Part shown: positions 1 to 10,572 of the stretch, one piece after another | Numbering within the stretch: the stretch's first letter is position 1 | Layout: every line of letters begins with the position of its first letter | Source of the DNA: Wurfbainia villosa | Lineage: Eukaryota > Streptophyta > Magnoliopsida > Zingiberales > Zingiberaceae | DNA: 64,000 nt | Assembly: GCA_025175895.1 (NCBI GenBank) | Contig: CM046006.1 | Location: forward strand, 68,344,288-68,408,287 | Direction of reading: 5' to 3' | Translations under genes and position numbers: made by a program | The notes under the pieces: model-generated | Told to the model about the DNA's origin: nothing | Seen by the model: only the letters and a program-made list of their open reading frames with translations | The model's database searches: none

Positions 1-597
1 AAATACCAAAATGGCATTTCCCCTTCATTGAATCCTGTGATGGATAATAATCTTTCCCGAGTTCTGGCATCTACCCCCGCCATGTAGATGTTGGATTTGC
101 CCATATTAGCGGTTAGTCCTGCCATACAAGCGAAGTGCGATAAGCAGTCCATCAAAACTCCTACTGATTGTGCATCTCCACGGCTTAGGAGCAGCAGATC
201 ATCAGCATATACTAGGTGGGATATCCTTTGTTGCTCACACTTTGGGTGGAAATGGAAATCAGATCGGCTAGTGCATTTTGCAAGCAATCGGGACAGGTAC
301 TCCATGCACATTCCAAACAGATATGGAGATAACGGATCTCCTTGTCGAAGCCCTCTGCCACCTTTGAAGAACCCATGCATTTCACCATTGATGGCCACCG
401 AGTATGTTGGGCTGGTGACACTTTCTCTAATTCATGTAATGAATATATCGGGGAATTGTAGTGCTTTGAGAACCTTCTGAAGAAAGGCCCAGTGGACTGA
501 GTCGAATGCTTTCTGGAGGTCAACTTTGAGGATACTCCTTGGGGATATACGTTTCCTTGTGTAGCTGTGCATTAGCTCCTGAGCTAGATGTATATTG
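1..597 (-). pseudogene. LINE ORF2 reverse transcriptase, 3' piece split off by the gypsy insertion
   Basis: On the minus strand this encodes the central palm part of a plant non-LTR retrotransposon reverse transcriptase. The conserved blocks read as ILKVDLQKAFDSVHW (about 470-530), GLRQGDPLSPYLF (about 320-360) and YADDL (about 194-210), the catalytic Asp-Asp pair. The order matches a LINE RT running toward the left edge, so the rest of ORF2 lies outside the window. The sequence stops at 597, directly against the 5' LTR of the gypsy element. The reading continues at 33821 on the far side of that element, with TATTG present at both junctions. No complete ORF spans the piece, and the short ATG-initiated frames here are shadows. 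I infer that it is the 3' continuation of the LINE at 33821-38450. Confidence 0.85.
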
Positions 598-2940
598 TGT
601 TAAATATAAAAAATTTAAAATATAAATTTAATGGCCAAAATTTAGGAAAAGTAATCCTGGGAATTATTTCGGGATTTTTGGAGAATTTTAGGAATTTTTT
701 GGATTTAGACGGAGCTTGTAAGAGATTTTTACGGGGATAAAATAAATAGGCTTTTGGAGGGCCTATTTGAAATATCAATTTTGAGGGATTAATGTGTTAA
801 CTAAAAAAAAACCTAGGGTTAACTTGAGTCGTTTCTTTTTCCCGAGCATTCTTCTTTCTCGTGTCGATCTCCACACCTCCGCCGCAACGCCCCTTTTTCT
901 TCCTCGTGCGCCACACCTCCTTTTTCCTCGCTGCCCACGCAAACCGCTGCCACTGCTTGCTAGCGTTGCACGCGTCCACTGGCGTCCCTACTTCCCCGAT
1001 TTCTTTCTCCTCGTGCCGACTCTCTTTCTCATCATTGTCGCTCGAGCCCTAACCGACTTCCACCGTGCACTTCCGCCCTGCCTCCCACGGCACATGCACT
1101 GCCGGCCGCCTCTCTCACTCACGCACCGCGTGCCTACCTCTTCGGTCGCCACTGCCAGCGCCGACCAGCCTCTGTCACCGTGACCAGCTTGCATCATGGA
1201 AAAACCTCCCATCGTGTCTTGCGCGTTGCTACGGTCGTCGTTGTGGCCAGCCTTCTCACTGCCGCAAGCAGTGGCACTGCCGCCACATTTCCTTGTGCCA
1301 AACACGGTGACATCGTCGTCGCTTGTCTCCATCGTCGCGGGGTGTTCTGTGGTCACTGTCGCACACACGCGACTAGCAGCTATCGCCCTGCATGTGGTCA
1401 GCTGCCACTGCTAGCCACCGTCGATCGACGCCAAGATCCGATATCACCCCTATTTACGGTCAACCCGCATCGGTGAGTTAACTGCAACTAAGTTTTAGAT
1501 TATTTAAGAGTTTAATTAAGAGTTGATTAATCAGATTAATTAAATTAATTGAATGGATAGATTTCTGATTTAATTGATTAACCAGGGCAGCTTTAGGGAA
1601 AGGGCTGCCGGTGGAGGTTCCTAGGGCCGGTAAGCTTGATCTACCCTCCTTTCATCTGTTAATTGTTGGATTTTGCTAGGTATCAATGTATTGTGCGTGA
1701 ATGGAGGGTTCTGTTTAGGAATTTCCAGTTGTACGGTTGTGTGAAGAGATGTGTGGCTGTGAGTTTATTGTAGTTGAGCTGTGAATGGTCATATGACTGT
1801 GGACAGGAGTATTAATGGTTGTAAATAGCTGTGATGGCTGCGAATGGGTTAGATCCCTAATCAATGAAATTGGGAGTTGATTTGGGTTAATTGGTTTATA
1901 TACAAAATCGGCTTAGGATTCGATTTGATGGTGGATCGTATCATAGTACTTAACAATGGTTCTGTTTTATGTAGGTTTCGGTCACGAGGTAGGTCTATGA
2001 GCGTGAAGATTATTGGGATGTATACTGAAAAGTCTATCTTTTGTATGAACATCTTTATTTTTGAAATAAGAATCACATGATCATTGTTTGCATATTTATG
2101 GCTATGCATATTGTCTAAATACATTACATTGTAGATAACATGGTGTGTGGTGTCACACGGGAGATCATGTTATCAGCTCCTTGTAAAGTATAAGTAAAGA
2201 CTCACAACCGAGATGACTTTGGATAAACCATTGGTATGGTTGTAGTGTGATTTGATATTGGTTTGTCTTGACCATAGAATCACACTAGTGCACTTTGTGT
2301 GAATTGAGCAGGACCGACTTAGAGGTGATTCGATTTATTGCTGACTACATAATCGAATCGGACCTCAGATATTATTTTGTACATGCTCTTAATCCCGATA
2401 TAATAACGGACACATATACTTAGTGTTCATTTCTTTGATTTACCAATGGGCGAGATTTATAGATTAAATCGATAGGCTCGGTAAGTTGGGAAATGATATT
2501 ATTTATATGGTGTGCCATTGATTATAGGAGGAAACCGTGTCCTATATATTAGAATGATGATGTCCCCTTGAGGAGCTCATAAGGTTCATCATGTAAACCC
2601 TGCAGGTGGACTTGGTCCGGCATGATGAAAAGGTTGAGTGGTACTACTCATGGAGTTAGATGTTGATTAATTAATGGTCAGTAAATTAATTAATCGACGG
2701 ACATTCGAGATAGTAAACACAGGGAGAAAATGTACAAATAATATATGGAGCCCATATTAACTTATGAGGGTTGGTGAGGTAGATCAATGATAATCCTCTA
2801 GTGGAATGGATAATCATTAATGGATTGGACTTTATGTGGGCTTGATCCATTGGGTGGCCAAGATCCAACTCCTCCTCATGGTCCCTATTGTAGCCTATTA
2901 ATATCTCATGAAGCTTAGATCCAATGGATGAAAAAAAACT

Positions 2941-3048
2941 CTAGATCCAACAGTAGAGATTAAATCTCTAGATCCGACGGTTGAGATTAAATCTCTAGAT
3001 CCGACGGTTGAGATTAAATCCCTAGAACCAATGGTGGAGATTAAAAGG
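2941..3048 (+). repeat. 27-bp tandem repeat, four units, upstream of the copia LTR TATA box
   Basis: There are four consecutive 27-bp units at 2941, 2968, 2995 and 3022, each beginning CTAGA(T/A)CC and ending GAGATTAAA plus three bases. Units 2 and 3 are nearly identical. The array ends 17 bp before a TATA box. The related LTR at 39186-41941 has only about one unit at the equivalent place (about 39848-39870), so copy number varies between family members. An enhancer role is inference from position. Confidence 0.8.
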
Positions 3049-3065
3049 AGGCTTGAGCCCAACTC

Positions 3066-3075
3066 TATAAATATA
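3066..3075 (+). promoter_or_regulatory. TATA box of the copia LTR
   Basis: TATAAATATA lies 17 bp after the 27-bp repeat array. Equivalent TATA-like strings occur on the minus strand in the related LTRs at about 39830 and at 56474-56483, as expected for a conserved LTR core promoter. Confidence 0.65.
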
Positions 3076-4330
3076 GGACTATGGCTTGGGCGGCAACTTG
3101 ATGGATGATGATTAGGGTTTGCTTCCCTTGGGCGGCAAGCAATCCTAATTAGGTTAGGATTAGGAGTGGGCGGCTAGGGTTTTGGTGTTGGGGTGGGCGG
3201 CAACAAGTGGAGGAGGATTTTTCTTCTTCTTCCTAAGGTTTAGCCGGCAACCTATCCTTCTTCCCTATACTTTGGCTAGTGCTCAACCTATTCTTCTTCC
3301 CCTCTTCCTTGGTCGGCAATTAGGAGAGCTAGGGTTAGGGTTTTGGGCAGCTACAAGGTGAAGATTGGTTTCCCTTTTCTTCTCCAAGTGTTGGCCGACG
3401 CCCATCACCCTCATTGATTCTCCTTTGGCCGGTTCCTATACTCCATGTTCTCTTCCTTGGCCAGCGGTAACATCGAGTCTATTGACTTGGTGGCCGGTTC
3501 TAGATAGGAAGAAGTGTTTTGTTTTATGATCTTCCTTTGTTCGGAGTGAATAAGGAAAGGAAGATTGGTGATCTAGGAGGCTTCGACTTTTGGAAGATCG
3601 TCGCCCACACGACATCCAAAAGGAGGAAGGACATACAATAGAAGATCAAGAGGTATAACAAGAGGTATAATCTTGTTTATTTTGATTAGTGTTCTTTTGT
3701 ATTATGTCTATAATTGTTTTTCAATTATATGCATGTTGTATGTGGTTGTTTACTTTATGTATGTGGTTAAATATACTTGGACCCCGAACATAAACACAAA
3801 AGCCGGCGATCCGTACATCGTCTATTCCGTGGCTATTTGTAGAATAGAGGTTGGTTGCTTGAACAACAAGTTTGTTCAAGTTACTACTCTAATCGAATAG
3901 CACGACGATGAAACGGTTGCTTGAATGATCCCTTTTGTCTAGGATTAAATTTTTTTTATCCGGGGACATCGATGGGATCGCCATGAACAAGCGACCGAGT
4001 TGTAGTGGGAAGCGAAGTTTCTCCACCTTCATGTGGAATAAGAGCTTCGGTTCCTGGACAAAAACCCTTCAAAGATTTCATTATTTCGAGCATTTTAACA
4101 GGTGGGTATTTTGACTTATCTTTTAGATAATGTTATATTGATATGCTTAGTTGGTTATAGCTTGCAATAATTTTTATGTTTATCTGTCTTGTATGTCACT
4201 GTGCCTACTTGATACATGTATTTGATCATCTTTTAGTTATACCTTCCCTGTTTTACTTAGGTCATTGATATGTACCTATTTGTTGTGCATATTATTTGGA
4301 GATATATTTTAGTTGGTGTTACATGTTTTA

Positions 4331-5699
4331 TGTAGGGTCGATGTTGGCCGGCTAGAGGGGGGTGAATAGCCCTCAATCTTCGTATGGTGGGATTCGTTCG
4401 TTCTTGCGTGCTTGTCTACAATTGTCATTAATATACACAGCGGAATAACAATAGTAGTAACAACAATAAACAATCACACACAAGATACGGCAATATACGT
4501 GGTTCAGAACCGAATGGTTCCTACTCCACGAGCGAGCTCACCGAGCTCTAGTTATGAGCACGACACTAACTAACACTCCTTCTCGACAACACGTCGGAGG
4601 TGGAGAAACCTCTCACAAGCAATTAAACTAAGTAATATGAAATACAAGCAATACAAAGACAAATACGAAATATACGTAAAGAACACTTTACAATGCTTGC
4701 TTTGAACCCTTTGCTTGTTGCTTGCTTTAGATGGCTCTTGAAGGTCTGGAATGCAGTAGCCAATCCTCTCCAATAGCTTCACAAAAGTCTTGGCGAAATC
4801 CTCCCTCTTGAGCTCCATTTATAACCTGCATCAAGCTAATTTCGCACCCATCAGTCGACTGATTGTGACCATCAGTCGACTGGTCCTGTAGTCGTTGTCT
4901 CACAACGGCCAGATCCACGTTGGTTAAGTTCCAATAGATCACACATCAGTCGACTGATGGCACCCATCAGTCGACTGGTACCCATCAGTCGAGTGCTGGC
5001 GAGCTCGACTAGCTTCTGTGCCCATGCATAGTGCGATCAGTCGACTGATCTCCCTAATCAGTCGACTGATGGTGTCAACAGTCGACTTTCATCCCTTTAC
5101 AATCGACTGATCATCCAGACCCTGTTCAGTCAAACACCAGTCGAACCCTAGTCGACTCAGAGCAGTCGATTGACACCTATGCCAGTCGACTAATGTGGGG
5201 TAAAACCTTAAACCCAAGCTGTTTGAGCATCCGACACTCAGTCTTAGCCACTCGTCCAAGTGCACCTCATCCCTTATGGAGTTCCCCACCGAAGTTGTCT
5301 TCCCTCGGCTACGTCCCTCAGATGCGTCAAGCGCATGACTTCGCAATGCCATCCTTCGCGTTTCATGCCCTCGAAGTATGCTTCCCATTGGGCTCACTCC
5401 ATTCGCTCCCCGTCCGACGGTCCCTCGGATGCACCAAGCGCATGACTTCGCAATGCCATCCTTCACTGACTCAAATACCTTGAGCTTAGTGAACTTACCA
5501 AGTCCTCAAGACTTCCCACATGCACCAAGCGCACGGCTTCGCAATGCTTTGGACTTTTCCACACCAAGCTCCATGCTTGGAGTTTCCATGTCAACTCCAT
5601 GTTGGACTTTCCCATGACAATCCCATGTCATAAGTTTTGTCTATCATCAAAATACTGCTCGAGTCAAAACTAAGTCAACCTGGGCCGATTGCACTAACA
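4331..5699 (-). repeat. 3' LTR of Sirevirus A
   Basis: This 1369-bp LTR reads TGTTAGTGCAATCGG to CCCTACA on the minus strand. It contains a conserved G-run motif at its 3' end (4351-4369), a minus-strand TATA-like TATAAATGG near 4816-4824 and six perfect CAGTCGACTG palindromes between about 4853 and 5068. It pairs with 15527-16916, though the two differ noticeably in the palindrome region. ORFs called inside it are by-products of repeats. Confidence 0.87.
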
Positions 5700-5722
5700 A
5701 TCTCTCCCTTTTTGATGATTGA
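5700..5722 (-). other. Polypurine tract of Sirevirus A
   Basis: Read on the minus strand this is ATCAAAAAGGGAGAGAT, directly abutting the LTR start TGTTAGTG. It is the plus-strand primer site for reverse transcription. A second PPT-like tract (AAAAAGGGGGAG) lies about 120 bp further in, near 5820-5833. Confidence 0.8.
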
Positions 5723-7217
5723 CAAAACTATCATCTCAAGTCTACCAATTCTCCCATATTGGCAATTCTTATATCCCAATGAGAATTCCAACGAACCCTA
5801 ATTGGTAACTTGGTAACTTCTCCCCCTTTTTGACATTACATCAAAAAGGTCCTCCCCAAGGGTATGAATGTCTCATATCCCAATGAGATCTTACAATCTA
5901 TCCCTTGGAGGAAACACATGCCTACAATTTTTCTAGTGATAAGTCCCATATCACTTAAAGAGAGGCAACCCAATTTTCCTCAATTTTCCTCCCATGAGGA
6001 AAAAGACACATCCATCATCCCAAGACGGATTCCTCCCCCTAAAGGCTTGCTCTCCCTTGACCATTGCTCCAACAATGTCCTTGGGAAGTCCCTAAGCCAA
6101 TAGGAACATTAAAACCATCAAAATTAAGGCAAAGTTTAACAATGAACTCTCATCCACCTTAAAATTGATACTCTCCCTAAACACTTCTCCTAATCCACAT
6201 CCTATGGATTTCCACCCTTTCTAATGCTCTCCCAAGCATGTCCTAGGGTTAGGAGTGGTTAGGGGACCAAAACACAGCTGAACATGGGCCGAACCACCAA
6301 GGTTTACTCGAAATCAGCCTGTGCCAGTCAACTCTATCAGCTAGCAGTCGACTCCTTCCCACATCAGTCGACTGGCTTTCCTGGCAGTCGACTGATAACT
6401 GCAATTGCAATTTTCTGAATTTCAGAAATGAATTTTTGAAATTCGTAAGTAAATATACATATGTTGATAAATCATGAAATTTTGTACGTATATTACTTAT
6501 CACAATTATTATGAGTGAAAAATATTGGAAAATTATTTTTCCCAAAAAATAGTGAGATTAATACAAAGTCCAAAAGTTTAGAAAAACTTCAATAAAAATC
6601 CCTCTTTGTATCATCCCATTCAATGGTGATAGCTATCAAAAGATAGGCTTCACCAAGGTTTTTCAAAATATTTTCAAAAAGTTTTTAAAACCTTTGATTC
6701 CTTTTTCCTAAACATCTCACTTATATCTAGATATGTAAAACACATACAAGGCAATTAATCTAGTGAGATGTGGGTTTTTGTTCTTTAATGGTCTCATGCA
6801 TATTTCTAGACAATATTATTTGATTCCTATCAAATCATGCCATAGTCCTTAAAGAAATTTTATTTTATGCATGATATGATTATGGCATATAAATGATATA
6901 ACTAAACATGTGCCAAAATCATGATTTCATGGCATGTGAATGAAATTTTAGCATACATGACATATAAAAATAAGTCTAAACATGATCATGACATTTTTAG
7001 AGATAAAAATGAAAATGGTGTCATGTCATGGCACGACAAATAAATCATGGCAAGTAAAATATACTAAGGTATAAAATACCTAAGTGTTAAATCCAAATTG
7101 CCATTTCTAGGAATTCATTCTAATTTGCCTTAATACCATTATCTCCCAAGTGTGTCATAAACCCAAAATGACACACTCATACTTCTAAGACCTATTTGTG
7201 CCAATTTAATTATTTTT
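5723..7217 (-). other. Non-coding 3' internal region of Sirevirus A
   Basis: This is AT-rich sequence with no ORF of substance. It aligns loosely with 8723-10430 of Sirevirus B, sharing blocks such as the oligo-C tracts near 5820 and 6048 (internal PPT-like) and the motif near 6615-6660 also found at 9660-9710. Sirevirus B is inserted at 7217. No integrase or RT motif is visible, so pol is absent rather than frameshifted. Confidence 0.7.
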
Positions 7218-7729
7218 TGTAGGATATTTGACGCCGCAAGAGGGGGGTGAATAGCGTATGATGGTTCGTAGATGGAATTCGTTCGCGGTTGTCTCTACAA
7301 TTTCGTTAGCGCAGCGGAAATAGAAAGATAATAATGATAACAAAATATACAACACGCAAACACAAATATTTAACGTGGTTTGGAACCGCACAGTTCCTAC
7401 TCCACGGATCGAGCTCTATGAGCTCTAGTGATGCACACACACTCACTAATCACAAATACTCCTTCTCGACACAAGTCGGAGGTGGAGAAACCCCTTACAA
7501 GTAATCTTACAACAATAAGATACAAATACAAGCAATTACAATAATGAAATACAATGCAAGTAAAGAAAACTACTTTACGATTGCCTTTGGATTGCTTGAT
7601 TGCTTGGTTGCTTGAAATCACCTTGGAGACCCTGATTTGCAACAACAAATCGCTCCAAAACCCTCAAGAAACCGATGCCAAATTCCTCCATCACGAGCTC
7701 CTTATAAAGCTTCAACCTGTGCTGGAAAA

Positions 7730-8075
7730 AGTCGATCAGTCGACTGCTCGGGACCATCAGTCGACTGATGCCACTGTTGTCGTGAGACAACGGCTAGATC
7801 CACGCTGGATAAGTCCAACGGATCTACCATCAGTCGACTGATCAAACCCATCAGTCGACTGATGGTGTCCTCACTCGACTGCTGGTCCCAGCGGTCGAGT
7901 GAGACTACACTCTGTGGCCGAATTCCCGAGCACCAGTCGACTGATCATGCAATCAGTCGACTGCTCGAGGCATCAGTCGACTGCCCACCTATGGCAGTCG
8001 ACTGCTAGGCCACTTCCCGCAGTCAAACCCTAGTTGACTCGGTCCAGTCGACTGCCACATGGCACCAGTCGACTG
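7730..8075. repeat. Cluster of CAGTCGACTG palindromes in the Sirevirus B LTR
   Basis: About ten copies of the perfect 10-bp palindrome CAGTCGACTG lie within 345 bp, many extended to ATCAGTCGACTGAT, with irregular spacing of about 15-60 bp. Single-base derivatives such as AGTCGAGT are interspersed. Comparable clusters occur at 4848-5190, 12838-13180, 16025-16375, 33200-33290 (minor), 40520-40800, 44365-44690, 57186-57300 and 63335-63450, always inside Sirevirus LTRs. Confidence 0.9.
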
Positions 8076-8279
8076 GCACACCTCAAACATGAGGTTTTAG
8101 CCCAAGTATGGTGCCCCCATACTTGCTAGACCACCCTTAGCCTAGACCTAAGCCTTCTAGCCACCTCCATCAGCCTTACGCCTCTCGGATCCCTCCAAGT
8201 CATCCATGACTTGTTCATCTATCGCGTTAGCCTTCAGGTATTTCCATCGGCTATGTCATGCTAACGGTGTCTACACCGC

Positions 8280-8600
8280 CAAGGCACATTGGACTTACGC
8301 CGCCAAGACTCCGCTTGGACTTTACGCCGCCAACCATTGGACTTATGCTGCCAAGACTCCTGCTTGGACTTTACGCAGCCAATATCAAACCCCTTGGACT
8401 TCTCATGCCAAGACTCAAGCTTGGACTTTCCCTTGCCAACCCATGTTGGACTTTTACATTGCCAAGACCCATGCTTGGACTTTTCATGTGCCAAGTGTCC
8501 CACTTGGACTTTTCATGCCAAGTACTCAAGACTTGGACTTTACCAAATGCCAAGTGTTCCACTTGGACTTTCCATGCCAAGTACCCATGACTTGGACTTT
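8280..8600. repeat. CCAAG...CTTGG minisatellite in the Sirevirus LTR
   Basis: Roughly ten imperfect units of about 28-35 bp run along this stretch, each of the form GCCAAGAC(N)CTTGGACTTT. Each unit has short inverted arms (CCAAG and CTTGG) around a 4-9 base spacer, so each could form a small hairpin. Copies occur at 13385-13710, 44890-45225 and 57650-58020, with a shorter version at 16780-16830. All ORFs predicted across these arrays are repeat artefacts. Confidence 0.85.
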
Positions 8601-8703
8601 ACCTTGACAATTACATTGTCATATATTTTTGTCGAACATCAAAACATCATTCGAGTCAAACTCGAGTCCTGGTCAATCGTGACCTGGGTTGATTGCACCA
8701 ACA

Positions 8704-8722
8704 ATCTCCCCCTTTTTGATGT
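8704..8722 (-). other. Polypurine tract of Sirevirus B
   Basis: On the minus strand it reads ACATCAAAAAGGGGGAGAT, directly followed by the LTR start TGTTGGTG. It is the canonical Sirevirus PPT/LTR junction. Confidence 0.88.
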
Positions 8723-10572
8723 TTGACAAAAACCAAACAAATCATCGAGTTAGATCACTAACTCAAATCCCTTACCAATTATCCCAAGTTGGTAATCTTA
8801 AACATTCTCCCCCAAACATTCTCCCCCTTTTTGACTAACATCAAAAAGGTTATCTCTCCAAGGAGATCAAAGTCTCATCTCCCAATGAGATCTCTCAATC
8901 TCCCCCTTGGTCCAAAAAATACCTAGGATGCCTACCATCTTCCTAGTGATAAGTCACATATCACTCAAGAGAGACAATCCTATTCATTCTCCCAATTGGG
9001 TATCAAAAACCCATCAATTTTCCCAAATTGATGATACTCTTCCAATAACTTCTCCTCTTCAAGGAGAAAAACACATCCATCATCCCAAGATGGATACCTC
9101 CCCCTAAAGGCTTGCTCCCCCTTGACCATTGCACCAACAATGTCCTTGGGAAGTCCCTAAGCCAATAGGAACTCTAAGCCATCAAAATTAAGGTTAGAAA
9201 TTCAACATTGAACTTTCCAACACCTTAAAATTGGTACAAACCCTAAACACCTCTCCTAATCCATATCTAATCGATTTTCACCCTTTATCATGCTTCCCAA
9301 AGCATATCCTAGGGTCAGGAGTGGTTAGGGACCTTAACTTGGTGAAAATCGGGTTAAACAACCTTGGTTACCGCAAATCGGCTATCGATCAGTGATTCAA
9401 ATCGATCGACACGCATCATCGATCGCCACCGAGGCGTCGGTGATAAAAAAAATCCGATTTTCAGTTATCAGAAACGAGTTTTAGAAAATCATAAGTAATT
9501 CTACGTATTTTGAAAAATCACGAAATTTGATACGTATATTACTTATAGTCAATACAATGGGTGAAAAATATTTGAAAATTATTTTACCCATAAAATAGTA
9601 AGTTTGATACAAACCTCAAAACCATTGAAATTTTCAATGTTTTGGCCCTATCTTGTATCAACTCCATCAATGGTGATTGCTATCAAAAGATAGGCTTCAC
9701 CAAGGTTTTCTAAAATGATTTTAAAATGTTTTCAAAACCTTATTTTGGATCATATTCCTTGGGCTCTATGTACATGACTTGTACACAAGCTTTCCCAATG
9801 ATCCATATGTTGAGTTAAGATGAGTTTGGGTTCAACTAGATACAAAAACTATGCACCTTGAACTTAACTCATATCCTAGCATCTCACATGTATCTAGGGT
9901 GTATAAATACACATACATGTCAATTGGATGTGAGATGTGGGTTTTGGTTCATTTAATATAGGGTTTCATGCATTTCCTAGGCAACCCTACTTGATTCCCT
10001 TATAAATGGGACTTCAAGTCATGCCATTGTCCTTAGTTTAATTTTAATCAATTAAATGCATGAAATGATCATGGCATAAAGATAGCAATAATTAAGCATG
10101 GCCAATGATCATGATGTCGTGGCATATGAGAAAATCTAAAAACACATGACATTTAAAACCTTAATCCTAAACCATGAACATGACATATAGAGTGATTAAA
10201 CATAAGCATGATGTCATGGCATGTTATATGGCAAACAAAGCATGACATATAAAATATATAGGTATAGTAATACCTAAATTTTAATATTAATTGCCATTTC
10301 ATATAATTAATTATATTTTGCCATATTTCTATTTTTCTCCCAAGTGTGCCAAAAACCCAAAATGGCACACTAACCTCTAAACCTAAATTGTGTCAATTTT
10401 GATCATTTTATCAAACTTCTCAAATAATATTGACACATCCTAAAATCTTTTAGGATTAAAGCTCAAATGTATTTTCAAGGTAACCATAACCTTGAAAATA
10501 TCCTAAAGTGCCACCTTTACCATGGTTGAGTTAACTACTCATCCAATCAAGGTTGGCACACCCTAAACCCAC
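8723..10572 (-). other. Non-coding 3' internal region of Sirevirus B with multiplied PPT-like tracts
   Basis: No coding frame is supported here. Near the PPT there are further oligo-C (minus-strand G) tracts at about 8809, 8820, 8898, 9098 and 9112, which resemble the multiplied internal PPTs reported for Sireviruses. A cluster of CGATCGA-type strings lies at 9385-9440. The remainder is AT-rich and aligns with 5723-7217 of Sirevirus A. Confidence 0.7.

Larger units (their letters stand above)
2011..4071 (+). mobile_element. Solo LTR of a Ty1/copia element (2061 bp)
   Basis: The sequence runs from a degenerate TG start (TATTGGGATG) to CCCTTCA and is flanked by AAGAT at 2006-2010 and 4072-4076. 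The same host sequence is uninterrupted in the gypsy 3' LTR near 31348. The LTR resembles, in inverted orientation, 39186-41941, and its 3' end resembles 55665 onward, where a PBS follows and a copia gag-pol lies downstream. I therefore assign it to that copia family. It contains a 27-bp tandem array and a TATA box. No internal region or second LTR is present, so it is a solo LTR. The ORF at 3673-3900 inside it has no recognisable domain. Confidence 0.85.
7218..8703 (-). repeat. 3' LTR of Sirevirus B
   Basis: The LTR starts TGTTGGTGCAATC and ends CTACA on the minus strand. From left to right on the plus strand it holds the G-run motif (7237-7255), a minus-strand TATA-like string near 7690, the CAGTCGACTG palindrome cluster (7730-8075) and the CCAAG/CTTGG minisatellite (8280-8600). 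Alignment with 12330-13808 is close, and most visible differences are C/T and G/A changes. Confidence 0.88.

Noticed and set aside
794..1476. Overlapping ORFs on both strands in a GC-rich stretch (and its counterpart at 30207-30833)
   Set aside because: They lie inside gypsy LTRs, overlap in several frames, show no domain, and the reading frames are not preserved between the 5' and 3' LTR copies. High GC content explains the lack of stops.
5193..5617. ORFs in the Sirevirus A LTR (and at 16372-16905 and 23271-23719)
   Set aside because: They are in LTR sequence, overlap in several frames, have no domain and are not conserved as a frame between LTR copies.
7730..8075. CRISPR-like array
   Set aside because: Repeats are 10-bp palindromes with irregular spacing in a plant LTR, spacers are not of uniform length and there are no cas genes.
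8206..8726. Set of 70-170 codon ORFs rich in Trp, Leu, Asp and Phe (also at 13311-13903, 44854-45259 and 57572-58139)
   Set aside because: They are translations of the CCAAG/CTTGG minisatellite in three frames and on both strands. All lie within Sirevirus LTRs.
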